Shown: piece after piece, positions 20,032 through 31,434 of the stretch
Position numbering within the stretch: position 1 is the first letter of the stretch
Layout of the letters: every line of letters begins with the position of its first letter
NCBI GenBank assembly: GCA_022376515.1
Contig: WTXI01000102.1
Location: 57,823-121,822 of the forward strand
DNA length: 64,000 bases
From: Lactifluus volemus
Lineage: Eukaryota > Basidiomycota > Agaricomycetes > Russulales > Russulaceae
Reading direction: 5' to 3'
Made by a program: the position numbers and the translations under genes
Notes under the pieces: generated by a model
Told to the model about the DNA's origin: nothing
What the model saw: the letters and a program-made list of their open reading frames with translations, nothing else
Databases searched by the model: none

Positions 20032-23000
20032 ATGGCACCAAGTCTCAGTTTTCCCCCTGCAGCCGCGATTGAGATCCTTGACGGATCTAATTGGGGCACG
20101 TGGTCATCTCGGATCACTGCGCTACTCCGGATGAACGCACTCCGAGCGCATATCACGAACGATCCGACCGATCCGGTCGCTCCGGACTGGAACGCCGCAG
20201 AAGAACTCCTATTGGGCACCCTAGAAATATATACACAAAAGGATGTCTGGACGGCAGTATCCGATGATATCAAATTTGATACTGTCAAGAAGAAATGGGA
20301 TGAACTAAAGCGGATCTACGGAGGCGTCGGATCAATGTCCGCGTTCAATACATGGACTGCCCTGACAGGCACATCGCTCGATGAATCCAGCCCGATGCTC
20401 CCACAGCTGCAGAAACTCAATGAAGCACGCGTATCCCTCCAGAATAATGACATGCCAATCTCCGATCTCCAATTCTCGTTTATCCTTATCCGAGCACTTC
20501 CGGAATCATTCTCGGCAGTTGCCTCGACTATCCTAGCCTCCGGTGCGCCTTCCGATCTCAAGCCTCAGACGATCCAAGATCGGATTCTCAATGAGGAAGG
20601 TCGTCGGGCCGGCGCCTCCACGTCCCTAAACAAGATCGCGCCTGTCAAAAAACAAAAAGATAAGGGCGATATCCTTGGCGATATCACTTGTTATTACTGC
20701 AAGAAGTCCGGGCACAAAAGTAATGAGTGCCGTAAAAAGAAGAAGGACCTAGCAGATAAGGAAAAGAAGGACAAGGATAAGGCAGGATCGGCGCAGACAC
20801 CCAACAAAGCGGTGAACGCGCACATCCAAGTAGTACCTAGTACTGCTACGATAACCGAGATAACGGATGATGACAATGAGATCCGAGTTTCCCTGTATAC
20901 CGCCGCGCGATCTAGATGGATGGTGGACTCAGGCGCCACACATCACATCACACCTTATAGATCGGACTTTGTAACATGGACACCAGCCAAAGGCGCAGTC
21001 AGCCTAGGTGGACATGCAGAGATCGCGCAGATCGGGATCGGAACAGTAATCGTAAAGACGATCGGAGGGGATCGCACTTCGGAGCTGACCCTGCACAATG
21101 TTATGCACGTCCCAGATGCTCAGGCACGCTACTTCTCAGTAGGCGCGCTCTTACGCAAGGGAGGCAGGATCATCTTTGGGGAATCAAAGTTTGAGATCTT
21201 GATCAATGATCGCAAGATCGCGCAGGGATATCTAGCAGATAATCTATTCTGGCTAGACACATCTAATCCTGCAATCCACGCGCACACCAGTACATCCACT
21301 TCAATCGAGATCTGGCATCAGCGTATGGGACACTTATCATACAATGCCCTGATGAGGCACAGCGCCTCCGTAAAAGGCATGTCCTTCAGCGCTCCGATCT
21401 CTGATGATCAGTCGCCCTGCCCCGGCTGTGAGCTCGGCAAGCAGACGCGACTTCCCTTTTCGGCTTCGTCCAAAAGATCGGACCGGCGATTAGCGATCGT
21501 TCACAGCGATCTAGCCGGACCGATGGAAATCAAATCTATCCATGGGGCTCTGTATATCGCCACATTTGTAGATGATTACTCCCGATTTGGAGTAGTCTAC
21601 TTCCTTAAGCGAAAAGATCAGTGTGCAGCTGCGTTCCAAAAGTACCTGGCCTGGGCTGAGAACCAGACCTCAGATCGCATGCTCGCGTTACACTCTGATC
21701 GCGGGGGAGAATACATATCAGGCGCCCTGAAAGCTATATTGGACGCGAAAGGGATCGATCACAAGCTAACGATGCCGGGATCGCCTCAGCAGAATGGATT
21801 GGCTGAGCGATGGAACAGGACGATCTTAGATAAGGCGCGATCTATGCTACACAGTGCCGGATTATCTAAAGGCTTCTGGGAACTAGCTATAGACGCTGCC
21901 GTTCATACATACAACAGATCGCCCTCTCGGATCGTTGGATGGAAAACGCCGCATGAGCTCTGGAATGCGGGGCACATTCCGGATGTCTCTTATCTCCGAG
22001 TTTTCGGATCTAAAGCCTTCGTTCACACACCCGAGGCCAAGCGAAAGAAGCTTGATCCTCGGTCGATCGAAATGATCTTTGTCGGCTATGCACCGGGTTC
22101 TAAAGGTTACTGGTTTTGGAACAGATCTACGCGCTCGATCGTACTGTCCCGCGACGTGACATTCGATGAGACTACGTTCCCAGCCAGCGCAGCCGCCGGG
22201 CCGCCCGCTCCCGCGCCTGCGCAAACCTCTATGATTGAAGGATCTACAACGATTACATTCCCTATGAGTACCCCTAGTATTCCTGCACCCCCTGAAACAC
22301 CCCAAGTAATACCTACACCGGATAGACAGTCTACAGTATTCCATACTCCACCCTCACAGCCAGCAGCCACTCCTCCAGCCCGAGCGCGCGTTGCCCGGAT
22401 CAGGCGGCAGCCACTTCCGCTTCCGGACAATCGGCTTCCCGGACCGTCCTTCGGACGTCCGCCCTCGCCTATGCGACTCCGGGAACGCCCGCGTCCAAAT
22501 CCGCGCTACGCTAATGCAGATAACGCAGCGCACGCGCCTCGGACCGGTCAGCTTTCACACGCCGCTTTATTGGCTGCAGCGGAGTCCCGAGATCCCACTA
22601 CCTTTAAGGAAGCCATGGGCTCGGATTCCGCAGAGGAATGGCAGGACGCGTGCCAATATGAAATGGACGCCCTGGCCAAAAATGGAACCTGGGAATTGGT
22701 AGACTTACCGGCGGGCCGGAAGGCCGTCAAATCTAAATGGGTGTTTAAGCGGAAAGCAGATGGGCGTTATCGCGCGCGATTAGTCGCAAAGGGGTTCACT
22801 CAGGTACAGGGAATAGATTACGATGAAACCTTCTCCCCAGTAGCCCGATTTGAGTCTTTAAGACTGCTACTAGCGTTGGCCGCGCTAGAGGATTGGGAGA
22901 TCCATCAGATGGACGTCAAGTCGGCGTTCCTGAATGGGCTACTGGACGAGGAAATCTACATGGAGCAGCCGCAAGGTTTCATAGATCCGGACAGATCAGA

Positions 23001-24126
23001 TAAGGTATGCCTCCTTAAAAAGGCAATCTACGGGCTCAAACAGGCATCGCGCGCATGGAATCAGCAGTTCCATGGAGTCCTTATCGGGCTCGGATTTACG
23101 CGCACGCATTCCGATGCCGGGGTTTATCATCGCCAAGATGAGGGGGGAACGATTATAGTGATCCTCTATGTCGATGATATCACGATCTTAGGCGATTCGC
23201 GAAAATCAGTTGATCAAATCAAATCTACGCTGTCTAGTCGCTACGAAATGACCGATCTAGGCGAGATCGACTCATATCTTGGAGTCAGAATCACGCGCGA
23301 CAGATCAATCAAGCGATTAGAGATAGATCAATCAAGTTACATCGCAGAAATTGTCGATCGCTTTGGGATGGCTGATAGCAACCCCACAATCACCCCACTT
23401 CCGGCCGGTGCTGAAGTACATCTAATCAAGTACACTGATCAAGCGACAGCTGCAGAGATCAACTACTATCAGAAGATCATTGGCAGTCTGCTCTACGTTC
23501 AGATCGGCACTAGGCCCGATATATCCTTTGCTGTCTCACGCCTTGCGCAATACGCATCTAATCCGTCTCCTCAGCATCTGCGATTAGCCAAATACGTGCT
23601 ATCTTATCTCAATGGCACCGCAGATCTACGGCTGCGATATGATGGCGCGCGTGGCGACGGGCTGCACGGATTCTCCGATTCCAGCTTGGGAGATGATGCG
23701 GATGATTATCATTCCACATCGGGCTACGTGTTCTTATTGGCTGATGCCGCGATCTCATGGACATCACGCAAACAAAAGACCGTGGCTCAAAGCACCACCC
23801 AGGCCGAGTACATGGCGCTCACTGATGCTGGTAATCAGGCAGCGTGGTATCGGAGTTTCTTCAGCGAGATCGGCTACGAGATCTCTGATCCGATTCCCCT
23901 ACACGGAGATAACAAGGGTGCAGTTGATCTGGCGCTCAACCCCGTGACCGGGAGAAGATCTAAACACATCCCCATCAAACATCACGCGATCCGTGAATAT
24001 GTTCAAGATGGTTTTATTGATCTTATCAGGACTTCTACCAACGATATGTTGGCTGATGGATTGACTAAGCCTCTCGCGCGCGTGAAACTACAAGACTTCG
24101 TTACTGGATTAGGACTCATTATCTAA
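20032..24126 (+). CDS. Copia Gag-Pol polyprotein, intact
   Basis: One open frame of 1,364 residues holds every Copia domain in the usual order. Gag is followed by a CCHC zinc knuckle, CYYCKKSGHKSNEC (~220-233). An aspartic protease carries DSGATHH (~299). A pre-integrase zinc domain (HQRMGH..CPGCELGK) follows, then the integrase core D,D,E in HSDLAG (~491), LHSDRGGEY (~555) and LAERWNR (~592). The reverse transcriptase has KSKWVFKRK, MDVKSAFLNG and YVDD (~1046), and RNase H has GFSDSSLGDD and STTQAEYMAL. No stop or frameshift is present, so it could in principle still encode the full set of retrotransposition proteins. Confidence 0.97.
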   Translation: MAPSLSFPPAAAIEILDGSNWGTWSSRITALLRMNALRAHITNDPTDPVAPDWNAAEELLLGTLEIYTQKDVWTAVSDDIKFDTVKKKWDELKRIYGGVGSMSAFNTWTALTGTSLDESSPMLPQLQKLNEARVSLQNNDMPISDLQFSFILIRALPESFSAVASTILASGAPSDLKPQTIQDRILNEEGRRAGASTSLNKIAPVKKQKDKGDILGDITCYYCKKSGHKSNECRKKKKDLADKEKKDKDKAGSAQTPNKAVNAHIQVVPSTATITEITDDDNEIRVSLYTAARSRWMVDSGATHHITPYRSDFVTWTPAKGAVSLGGHAEIAQIGIGTVIVKTIGGDRTSELTLHNVMHVPDAQARYFSVGALLRKGGRIIFGESKFEILINDRKIAQGYLADNLFWLDTSNPAIHAHTSTSTSIEIWHQRMGHLSYNALMRHSASVKGMSFSAPISDDQSPCPGCELGKQTRLPFSASSKRSDRRLAIVHSDLAGPMEIKSIHGALYIATFVDDYSRFGVVYFLKRKDQCAAAFQKYLAWAENQTSDRMLALHSDRGGEYISGALKAILDAKGIDHKLTMPGSPQQNGLAERWNRTILDKARSMLHSAGLSKGFWELAIDAAVHTYNRSPSRIVGWKTPHELWNAGHIPDVSYLRVFGSKAFVHTPEAKRKKLDPRSIEMIFVGYAPGSKGYWFWNRSTRSIVLSRDVTFDETTFPASAAAGPPAPAPAQTSMIEGSTTITFPMSTPSIPAPPETPQVIPTPDRQSTVFHTPPSQPAATPPARARVARIRRQPLPLPDNRLPGPSFGRPPSPMRLRERPRPNPRYANADNAAHAPRTGQLSHAALLAAAESRDPTTFKEAMGSDSAEEWQDACQYEMDALAKNGTWELVDLPAGRKAVKSKWVFKRKADGRYRARLVAKGFTQVQGIDYDETFSPVARFESLRLLLALAALEDWEIHQMDVKSAFLNGLLDEEIYMEQPQGFIDPDRSDKVCLLKKAIYGLKQASRAWNQQFHGVLIGLGFTRTHSDAGVYHRQDEGGTIIVILYVDDITILGDSRKSVDQIKSTLSSRYEMTDLGEIDSYLGVRITRDRSIKRLEIDQSSYIAEIVDRFGMADSNPTITPLPAGAEVHLIKYTDQATAAEINYYQKIIGSLLYVQIGTRPDISFAVSRLAQYASNPSPQHLRLAKYVLSYLNGTADLRLRYDGARGDGLHGFSDSSLGDDADDYHSTSGYVFLLADAAISWTSRKQKTVAQSTTQAEYMALTDAGNQAAWYRSFFSEIGYEISDPIPLHGDNKGAVDLALNPVTGRRSKHIPIKHHAIREYVQDGFIDLIRTSTNDMLADGLTKPLARVKLQDFVTGLGLII

Positions 24127-24153
24127 TCTAGGAATGTCTTAATCACGGGGAGA

Positions 24154-24604
24154 TGTTGAGACGGGCCGGTAGCGCGGGAACATTCCCGGGCAGTACGGAC
24201 AGTGTCACGGACCGGATCTAACCGGTCCAAGCGTACAATGTAGATATTCGTAGATAATTGATTAATACATTCTTTACCATTGTGCACGCTCCCTATTCTC
24301 TCAGAAAGGACAATGATGGCATTATGTCTATTGTACATCTATTGTATGAGGCCCTAGGCCAATGCACGCTCCTTCTATGTATTTAAAGGACATTTCCCAG
24401 CTGCTATCACTTCAGTCTCTTACACATCGACTGAAGTGAGTATTACGATTACATCATCTTTTACCTTATTTGGACTCACGCGACTTTTACTTAGCGCTAT
24501 CTTATCTAGGTAAATTATGATTATGAAATATAGTCTCTTACACATCGACTGAACGCTATCTTATCTAGCGTTATCTAATCTACCTCAGCCGCTGCTTTTC
24601 ATCA
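24154..24604 (+). repeat. Copia right LTR
   Basis: Equal in length and, by eye, in sequence to the left LTR. It is preceded by a polypurine tract and followed by the target duplication ATTGT at 24605-24609. Confidence 0.96.
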
Positions 24605-25248
24605 ATTGTAGTTTGAGAAGTCTTCGGATGTCTTGTCCCAAGTATAGTTCTCAAACACGTAACTACCCGAGGGGAAGAACAAACGAAGTTGTGTGAGTGC
24701 ATGCGCACAGACAGATACGCGTCCGGCCGGGCGAGGGCAACGCGAATATGATGTTGAAAAGAGGGGCGTACATTCTTTTAGCAAGGTAGGCGAGGTGTGC
24801 GTTCAACACCATCTCTTGCATCGCATTGCCCCATCCTAGACCTTTGAATCGTTCAATTCAGCCTCGAGACCGATTTGAAACAGGAAGACTGCGGAAACGC
24901 ACCCCAGACTTGGTTTGAAAACCGTATGTACCGAGCCTCCCTGCCCTGTGGATATGGCAGGTCAGGATCATGTTGAGGCAAGCGTTTCTCTCTTTCGTGC
25001 CATTCGTAGAAGCTTGGAGGGTTCTGGCTACTTTCTGGCTTGGGGGGATCCTTCAAAAAGACAAGTAGTTCATCCTGGCTCGAGCTATCGAGGTGGAATA
25101 AGAGAGCTATTGTCCCAAGGATGACCAGGCCAAAGAAAGATCTTCGACAACGACGGGGAATGAAAGGGCGGGGACGAATGGGAGAGGAATGTGACTTTTC
25201 GAGGGAGACTGGGCCAGGAAGACTCCACGTTACCGACCGGAGCAGCAT

Positions 25249-26571
25249 CTAAGTCAAAGTTGCTCCGAATTAGTTGCGAGGGCATGGAAATTTTATATCA
25301 ACCTGCTGCACTTAGGGGTACAACTTCCCGATCGAGCTGAAACCCAGCTTCGCAATATGGGACGAGCCAGCAGTCATCCCATGTCTCATAGATAATAACA
25401 CCACCCAGCCTTTTTATGATGATTGGACGCCACAAACGCACTGCGGTCGACGTCGGCCGTTTGTGTTCACGTTGTAAGTTAGTAGAGAGGGATGCGACTG
25501 TATCGCGTGGCACCGGCCAACATCGGGCCGGTTCTCCTCCACTCACTTTGAGAACGTCCCAAATGCTTGACTCGGAATTGCTGCTTACACCGTGACCTCG
25601 TATTAACAAGTATAGATTTTTCTAAACCACGGCCTCAGTCTTAGTTATGCCCTTTTTTTTTAACTCCAAGGCGTGCCCACGTTCGTTGATTTGATATGGC
25701 GTACCTGTCTGGGTGCAAAGACAATATCGCCGCACAACCGCACAGGCAACTTCGAGTGTGGGAGCTCCGATATCACCAGGAAAGCCACGAACTAAACACA
25801 TGGATGCGCTAAATGACTAGTAAAGGCCTGGTAGTGTCGTTCCTGGCGTCTGCGCAGCTTCCAGAACGTTGGTCAAGGTCGCGAATGCTGCTCGAAAATG
25901 GTTGGAACTGCGAAGGCTTGTGGCTACTCCATTCTAATTAAAGCTGGGAGCATCTTTCGGAGAATTGCTACTCGGGGAGACTTCAATTGGTGGCGATACT
26001 GCTTGGTCAACACACGGCGTAACTTGCTAAGACGTGGGCGAAATGGGTGGCTTATTTGCTCTGTTTATGGCCTGACGGTCCGGGATCTAGCTTCACCAAA
26101 CTTGAATAAGTCGGAAAAATCGCAATAGAGGGGATCAAAAGCCGGTACCGCTGTACACGAACTATGTAGAGCTGCAAATTAGTACTATTCCTTCAATTGA
26201 ACTTTCCCTCTTTATTGCCTACCCTCTAAGTTTCAACACCGTCTTCTAGACCTTAGCACGCGGTTCCACAACTGCGTATTCACTTCACAATGCGGAGAAT
26301 ATCTCCAACAATATTTGGGGTGGATAAAGGACTGTCGTTGGTCCCCCACTACTAGTATGGGAACAGGTACTATCAAGGATAAAGGAAGGACAAAGCTCGA
26401 AGAACTACTGGAAGGACAGCGAAAACAATTTCAACTACACCCAACGTCGTCTGGGATGAGTGGTGATAAAATGATAATTCTATGTCCATTTCTACCAGGC
26501 AATGGTCTGAGGGTTGAAACTAGGTACCGATTAGCACATAAAATGTAGAGTGAAAGAAGATATCAATACCA
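25249..26571. other. Intergenic upstream of copy 3
   Basis: 25260-25440 is the upstream flank shared with copies 1 and 2 (CCGATCGAGCTGAAACCCAGCTTCGCAA region). Beyond that, to 26571, I see only short unconvincing frames. The block near 26300-26340 (ATTTGGGGTGGATAAAGG) recurs at 28385-28405 and marks the flank of a second small duplication. Confidence 0.5.
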
Positions 26572-26788
26572 TCACGGATCAGCGTTGGCACCAGCAGGGA
26601 AGTGATGACCGGCAACGACAACGTCGGCAGCATCTACAACGCCAAAGATTTGAGCTGTAAAAATCAGTCAGACCCTCTGTTAGAATGGCGTTCGAATAGG
26701 ACGAACCTCGCTTCACTTGGTCCTGATTCAGCGGCATAGTGAGGACGAGGACAGAGAAAGAGAGAGCAACCAAGGTTCGCACGAGCAT
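26572..26788 (-). CDS. Small secreted peptide precursor, 54 aa
   Basis: Two exons, 26707-26788 and 26572-26654, join in phase through an intron with GTTCGT..TTTACAG. The product starts MLVRTLVALSFSVLVLTMPL, a good signal peptide, followed by NQDQVKR and a short C-terminal part rich in Val, Ala and His (VVVAGHHFPAGANADP). The Lys-Arg just before the exon junction resembles a Kex2 processing site, which would release a 27-residue peptide. I do not recognise the family. A TATAAAT lies ~90 bases upstream (26878-26884). A paralogue without a start codon lies at 28601-28839. Confidence 0.55.
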
Positions 26789-28600
26789 GATGGCGGTTAA
26801 GTTGGTCTGAGTCACTCAAGTACAGGAAGGCGAAAGGAGCCACGAGTGGATGAAACAACTGTGAAGCAACGTCGCTCATTTATACAATACCACTGCCATT
26901 CAGTTACGAGCGCTGACGTTCTGCGTAATCCCGTTTCAATCGGGGTACTATGTCTATTTCGTGGAAACAACCCTAGCCTAATCCGATGCCTTTGAACGAC
27001 CAACGAGCCAAGCAACGAGCCAAACCTTTCTCCGATTAGTGTGGCCCCTCGGCTGGGCGAAACAGCGGGCTCTATTTGTCACTTATTGTATAGAATACTG
27101 TGTCAGGCCACATGGTTGATTGAATTAGTGCCTGTGACGGGTGTAAGTTACTAGTAAACTAACTAAAGTCATTTCACATGTACTGTACTAGCATCATCAC
27201 GATCACGTGTTGTGTACTAATTAGGTATAATGAATAGTAACAAGGCCACTGACCAGCGGAATGAGCGGATACACTACATTCACAATCAGTAGTATTAAGA
27301 AGGCGCAAGAACCCCTTGTTAGAGTTGAGAGATGTACACCAGAGAAACACGACCGTGAGTCCGTGACGGGAATAGCTGTCATGCCCAACGAAAATGGACA
27401 TTCCATGGATCTTGATGTCATAGATGTTACCGTCCCGGGTCATACCTGTCACCCATCCACTTGCCCATCCGTTCAGTTCTCTCGTTAACTTTCATGCTCC
27501 TCCCTCCACCGCCTGTTCCAATCCTGTACCCCGGGGACCTGTCATAGATACACGTTGCGGGATATAAATGCAGATTTGAAAAAAAAAAAAAGGTGTCATA
27601 GATGTTCATCTCCTGCCAGCGATATTACGTATAAATCGCGAATAATTTTACTAGAAGCGTCCTGTTCCATTCCGAGTTCCATTCAATCGTAGAACGGAGA
27701 AATGGTTGATCCAGTAGTGTCGTACCGCCACGGCAGGGAGAGTGAGGGGCTATTGCAAGGCCGCGGGAGCTTCGGTACTGTATTCAATTTCGCTCGTTCG
27801 GCCCCTTCTGGCGTACTGTACTTGAAGTCTTGGTGGTGGCAAACTTACTAGGCGTGTACTAAGTGGAGAAAAAAGAAATGAAAATATTATCACTCACCCC
27901 GTTGCGCAAAGCGGCCATGGAGCCTGAGAGTATGACAGACTATCTACGATAGGCAGAAAAGCTGGGTTTTCTCTATGGCTGTGTTAGACATGAATCACAT
28001 TGTCTTCCGGCAAGATGACAAGGTCATGATTTGCGATTTGCAAAGCATACACTGGGTCACTGGCACCTAAGCGCCACAGAATAGTCGTGTCCGCTGACTG
28101 ACCGTTGCCACCAGTGAAACACATCTCTGCCTCCGAGTCCACCCATCATGTTCACTCCTGGAATTTTGGGACATATTATATATGAAGGGGTGTTGCTGCT
28201 CCTGATCACATGCAATGTGAAATTTGAGCAACAGCCACTGTGAGCTGTGACATGGCAGGCACGGCCAATCCTCTGAGCAGGTGCCACCGGCCTTCACGCA
28301 GTAGCTCACGTGTCCCACAACGCGTCAAGATTCAACGTTATTACTCACGCCATTTGTCCTCGTGCAAAGGATATATTCAATACATTTGGGGTGGGACTCG
28401 GATAAAGGTCATCCCCAGGGTTACAAGAAAAAAAGAAATGACTTTTAACAGGGACAACGAAATCAATTCCAACTAATTATGCCCAACATCTGCCAGTGGA
28501 ATGTGGGGACCACAGTGTGGCGATGAAAGGAAAATCAGTACCCATTTCGAACGGGTATTGGTGTGCGCTTCTCTGTGGGCTGAACTTAGGGAACGTTGGA
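26789..28600. other. Intergenic with repeat fragments
   Basis: 27340-27430 and 27640-27690 hold scraps of the fucosyltransferase downstream flank (for example TAGAAGCGTCCTGTTCCATTCC). The poly(A)-tailed repeat at 27541-27591 lies between them. The rest (26880-27330, 27700-28600) shows no gene I can support. From 28380 the sequence parallels 26300-26580, the flank of the first small-peptide gene. Confidence 0.5.
27541..27591 (+). repeat. Poly(A)-tailed dispersed repeat, copy B
   Basis: GTCATAGATACACGTTGCGG and following bases match the reverse complement of 196-228. They run into an uninterrupted A tract at about 27579-27591, as expected for the 3' end of a retroposed, non-LTR or SINE-like sequence. 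Confidence 0.5.
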
Positions 28601-28839
28601 TCAACGAGATACATGGTGACAGAAGACATCGGTACTCTCATAATCGTGCTCAATTGGCACGATGCCAATTGGACCGGAAACGGCAACTGAATGCCCAAAT
28701 CCAAAATACTGTAGAGCTGCAGTGAATCAACTTGAACAGCATTAGGTCAAATAGAACACACGTCGTCTTGGGGTTGATTCAAGGGAGCTGCGAGAGCCAG
28801 GGCTGCGAAAGAGAGAACCCCAAAGGTTCTGATGAGCGT
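28601..28839 (-). pseudogene. Paralogue of the small secreted peptide gene, start codon lost
   Basis: Aligned with 26572-26788, the first codon is ACG rather than ATG (28839-28837). Signal-like sequence follows (LIRTFGVLSFAALALAAPLNQ). The intron occupies the same place and phase (donor GTTCTA, acceptor CTGCAG). The second exon reads LQYFGFGHSVAVSGP.. to a stop at 28601. The leader of both genes shares GCTTCACAG(C/T)TGTTTCATCC-like sequence, and a TATATAT lies at 28924. It may be dead or may start elsewhere. Confidence 0.45.
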
Positions 28840-29647
28840 CGTAGTCGTTAAGTTGGCCACTCGAATAACACTTTGGAGAGAAATAGAATGGGTGGAACAG
28901 CTGTGAAGCGTCGTCGTCGTCGATATATATGCCCCACTTCCGCCGGGGACCGCTAAAGTTCTGTGCGATCCCGTTTAATTCATCGCCGGTCGCACGTCCA
29001 CTTTGAGGAATACACCGTGACCTAACTATGACCGATGCCTTTGCACCCCCCAAACAGCGAACGTTTTGACGCAGTGATCACGATGGTCTGAACTTCGGAA
29101 CTTCTGAACCCGCTTTGGACATCGTTAACTTGCCATGCACTACGTCCCAGATAGCCAAATGGATGTCACTCTTGATGTCACTAATTCGAGCAGCCTCTTT
29201 TGATCAGTGGTAAGAAGCCAAATATTCAAACGAAGGGTGAGGGTGTACTAGACTGTCTATCCGATTACAGTATTACTCACGGTTGACATATGGTGTGACC
29301 CATGACGATTCTTTCTGGCTTAGAGACATCTGTCTGACTGAAGGGCGTGAGAACAACAGCGGGTCTGAGTCAATGATACGGCATATCGGCATCCACCGAA
29401 TGATGATGCATCTGTGTATGTCTATCTATGCGTATGTTTATGTCTGTCCCGGAAAAATAAAAATGAAAGAATAAACGTATCGGTAGTCAGCGTGTCACAG
29501 GTAGGTATCAATGTCCAAAGCACGTCCTATGAATCGTGATATCGTAGATCAATGGGATCTCGGTTCCTTCTAAATTAATATTCGTCCATGCGTTTAATAT
29601 GAATAATTTTTTGGCGCGCGATGCGCGCAAAATGGATGAGAATCGTT
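28840..29647. repeat. Downstream flank of copy 4
   Basis: From about 29240 the sequence is the third version of the fucosyltransferase downstream unit (GTTGACATA..CCATGACGATTC.., TCTGTCCCGGAA..). 28840-29240 holds the leader of the small-peptide paralogue and nothing else I can name. Confidence 0.6.
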
Positions 29648-31434
29648 TTACCAGAAACGTGTCTTGTTCCAGTCAATGCCCTGGGCAGCGCGCAGCATAA
29701 CCACATTAGATGTCAAGCTCGAGAACTGAACGAGACGATCAACACATTATAAACCCCGATGACCGGAAAAGGCCAACTACGCACCCCATTACCGAGGAAG
29801 ACCTCCGACCGCTGAGCAATGGCCATGTCCACCGCCTGTGAATTGTGCCGCTGCTGGCCGGTTAAATCCAAGTCCCGCGTCGTCGTAATGTGTTCCCATT
29901 CATCGAGGCCCTCTTTCTGTGCGTCTTCTAGTAGGGCATCTTTCAACTGTTGAAGCCACCACGGCCGGCCATTCGTCAGCACGTACACGCGCGAAAGCGT
30001 TGTTGTTGGCAGGAGCGACGTCCGCACCTCGCGCACGCGTGCGACGATTTGCTCTATCTCGGGGAAGCAGTGGGCACGGTAACGCGCGTGTTCTTCAGAT
30101 GATGCGTTTCCCCAGCTAGACACATCTGGAGGGAAAAACCGGTCTGGTAGTTCAGGGAACTCATTGAAGCCGGAGAAGTGTGAAGACCAGTTGGCAAGGC
30201 CTTTGCAATGCCCAAGGTAGTCCCCGCGCCGGATGTGTAGCGAAAGCAAGCCTGAGAGGGTGGCAGGGGAAGAGGAGGGTATAAAATCAGACGGGGTACT
30301 ATTCGTAAGTGAGGGATGAATGATATGTGAGTTCGTCGCGAGTGCGGAAGTGATGAGTGGTGACCAGGAAAAGTGTGTCAGGATAGGAGATGTCGCGAGC
30401 GAGGGCCAAATATCGAGCAATCTTTTTGAGTCACCGAACAAGCTATGTGGCTCAGTCAGACCCGATGATACGGCAAGGAAGTGACAGGGGTGAACATACT
30501 AGAAATCGAAAATCTGCCCTGAATACTCCTTAATCTCAACGCAACGATCATCCGTCTGCTCGAGTTTGTCAATCCACGCCTGTACTATGCTCGCAGCAGA
30601 TGCACCCGATAGCGCGGCGTTGACCTCTGTGCTATTGATGATCGTGCGGTTAGAGCATACTGTATTGAAGAACTCAGGGATGACCGCAGGTGAGGCATCT
30701 GCGGATGAAGGAAAGGGATCTCCGGCGACCGGACCTAGTCAGGAAACAAGATGAGGGAGGTCCAATTCACGTGGGGCATACGGCGCACCAGAGAGTAGCG
30801 CGGTCAAGGGTACGCGCGCAGGGATCCACTTAGAGTTGAAGCGAGAAAAGTCCCCGGCTTTCTTGGACCACGTATAATCCTCAAATACGTAACTGTTCAG
30901 AGAAGCCCAAAAAAAAATGGTGAGAATGCATGAAAAAATCAATAGGCGCCTGGACCAACGCAACAAAACAACGCGTACATTCGTTTTGTAAGATATGCGA
31001 GGTGTGCATTCAACACTAACTCTTGCATGATGTTTCCCCATCCTAGGCCTTTTGTTGAAGGGTCTCAGCTGGGTCTCGTGACAAGGTCTGATGCCCAAGG
31101 GGCGAAACGCACCCCAGACATGATTTGAAAAGCGTATGTACCGGCCCTCCCGGCCTTGAGGGTAGGGCAAGTCGAGATCGAGTTGAGGCAGCTGTTTCTC
31201 CAGTTCGTGCCAGTCAAAGAAGCGCGGTGGGAGCCAGCCGCCATCGGGCTTAAGGAGGTCCTGAAACAGGACGAGCCAGTCATTTGAGATAGAAACGTGA
31301 AGGTCACTGAGTCGGAAGAGGACAAGAATAGCTCCAAGGGCAATAAGGCCAAAGAACGGGCCACGAAACCGACGGGGGGAGTATGGGTAGGGGAAAATGG
31401 TGTCAAAGGTCACTGAGTTGGTGCGCAGCAGCAT
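29648..31434 (-). CDS. O-fucosyltransferase-like type II membrane protein, copy 4 (intact)
   Basis: Six exons (31113-31434, 30979-31048, 30789-30892, 30500-30734, 29785-30442, 29648-29725) join in phase into 488 residues with no stop. A short cytosolic tail and one transmembrane helix (FFGLIALGAILVLF, ~27-40) point to a Golgi type II enzyme. The sugar-nucleotide motif HIRRGDY (313-319) and the C-terminal EVFLGNG-FSSLTSN, completed only by splicing at residue 463/464, match the GDP-fucose protein O-fucosyltransferase superfamily. The VYVLTNGR block is also typical of basidiomycete members. The acceptor substrate is unknown. It is the reference member of the five-copy array. Confidence 0.8.

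Larger units (their letters stand above)
18909..24604 (+). mobile_element. Complete Copia (Ty1/copia) LTR retrotransposon
   Basis: A 5,696-base element bounded by two 451-base LTRs starting TG and ending CA, with a 5-base target duplication ATTGT. The LTRs match base for base in my reading, and the single polyprotein gene has no lesion, so insertion is recent and the copy may be active. A primer-binding site follows the left LTR at 19360. A purine tract (GGGGAGA, 24147-24153) precedes the right LTR. It lies in an exon of fucosyltransferase copy 3, in the opposite transcriptional direction. Confidence 0.97.
17738..25248 (-). pseudogene. O-fucosyltransferase-like gene, copy 3, disrupted by a Copia element
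   Basis: Exon 1 starts at 25248 (MLLRSVTWSLPGPV..) and carries the single transmembrane helix (FFGLVILGTIALLF) and the DLPYPQGREARYIRFSNQVWG block. The exon encoding YVFENYTWDKTSEDFSNYN is cut by the Copia element, with ATTGT on both sides. It resumes at 18908 and continues through HIRRGDYLEHCKDFANWS, YMLTNGRPEW and AVDMAIAQRSEVFLGNG to a final exon ending at 17738. Outside the insertion I see no clear frame-breaking lesion, so the gene was probably intact until the Copia insertion. Confidence 0.8.
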
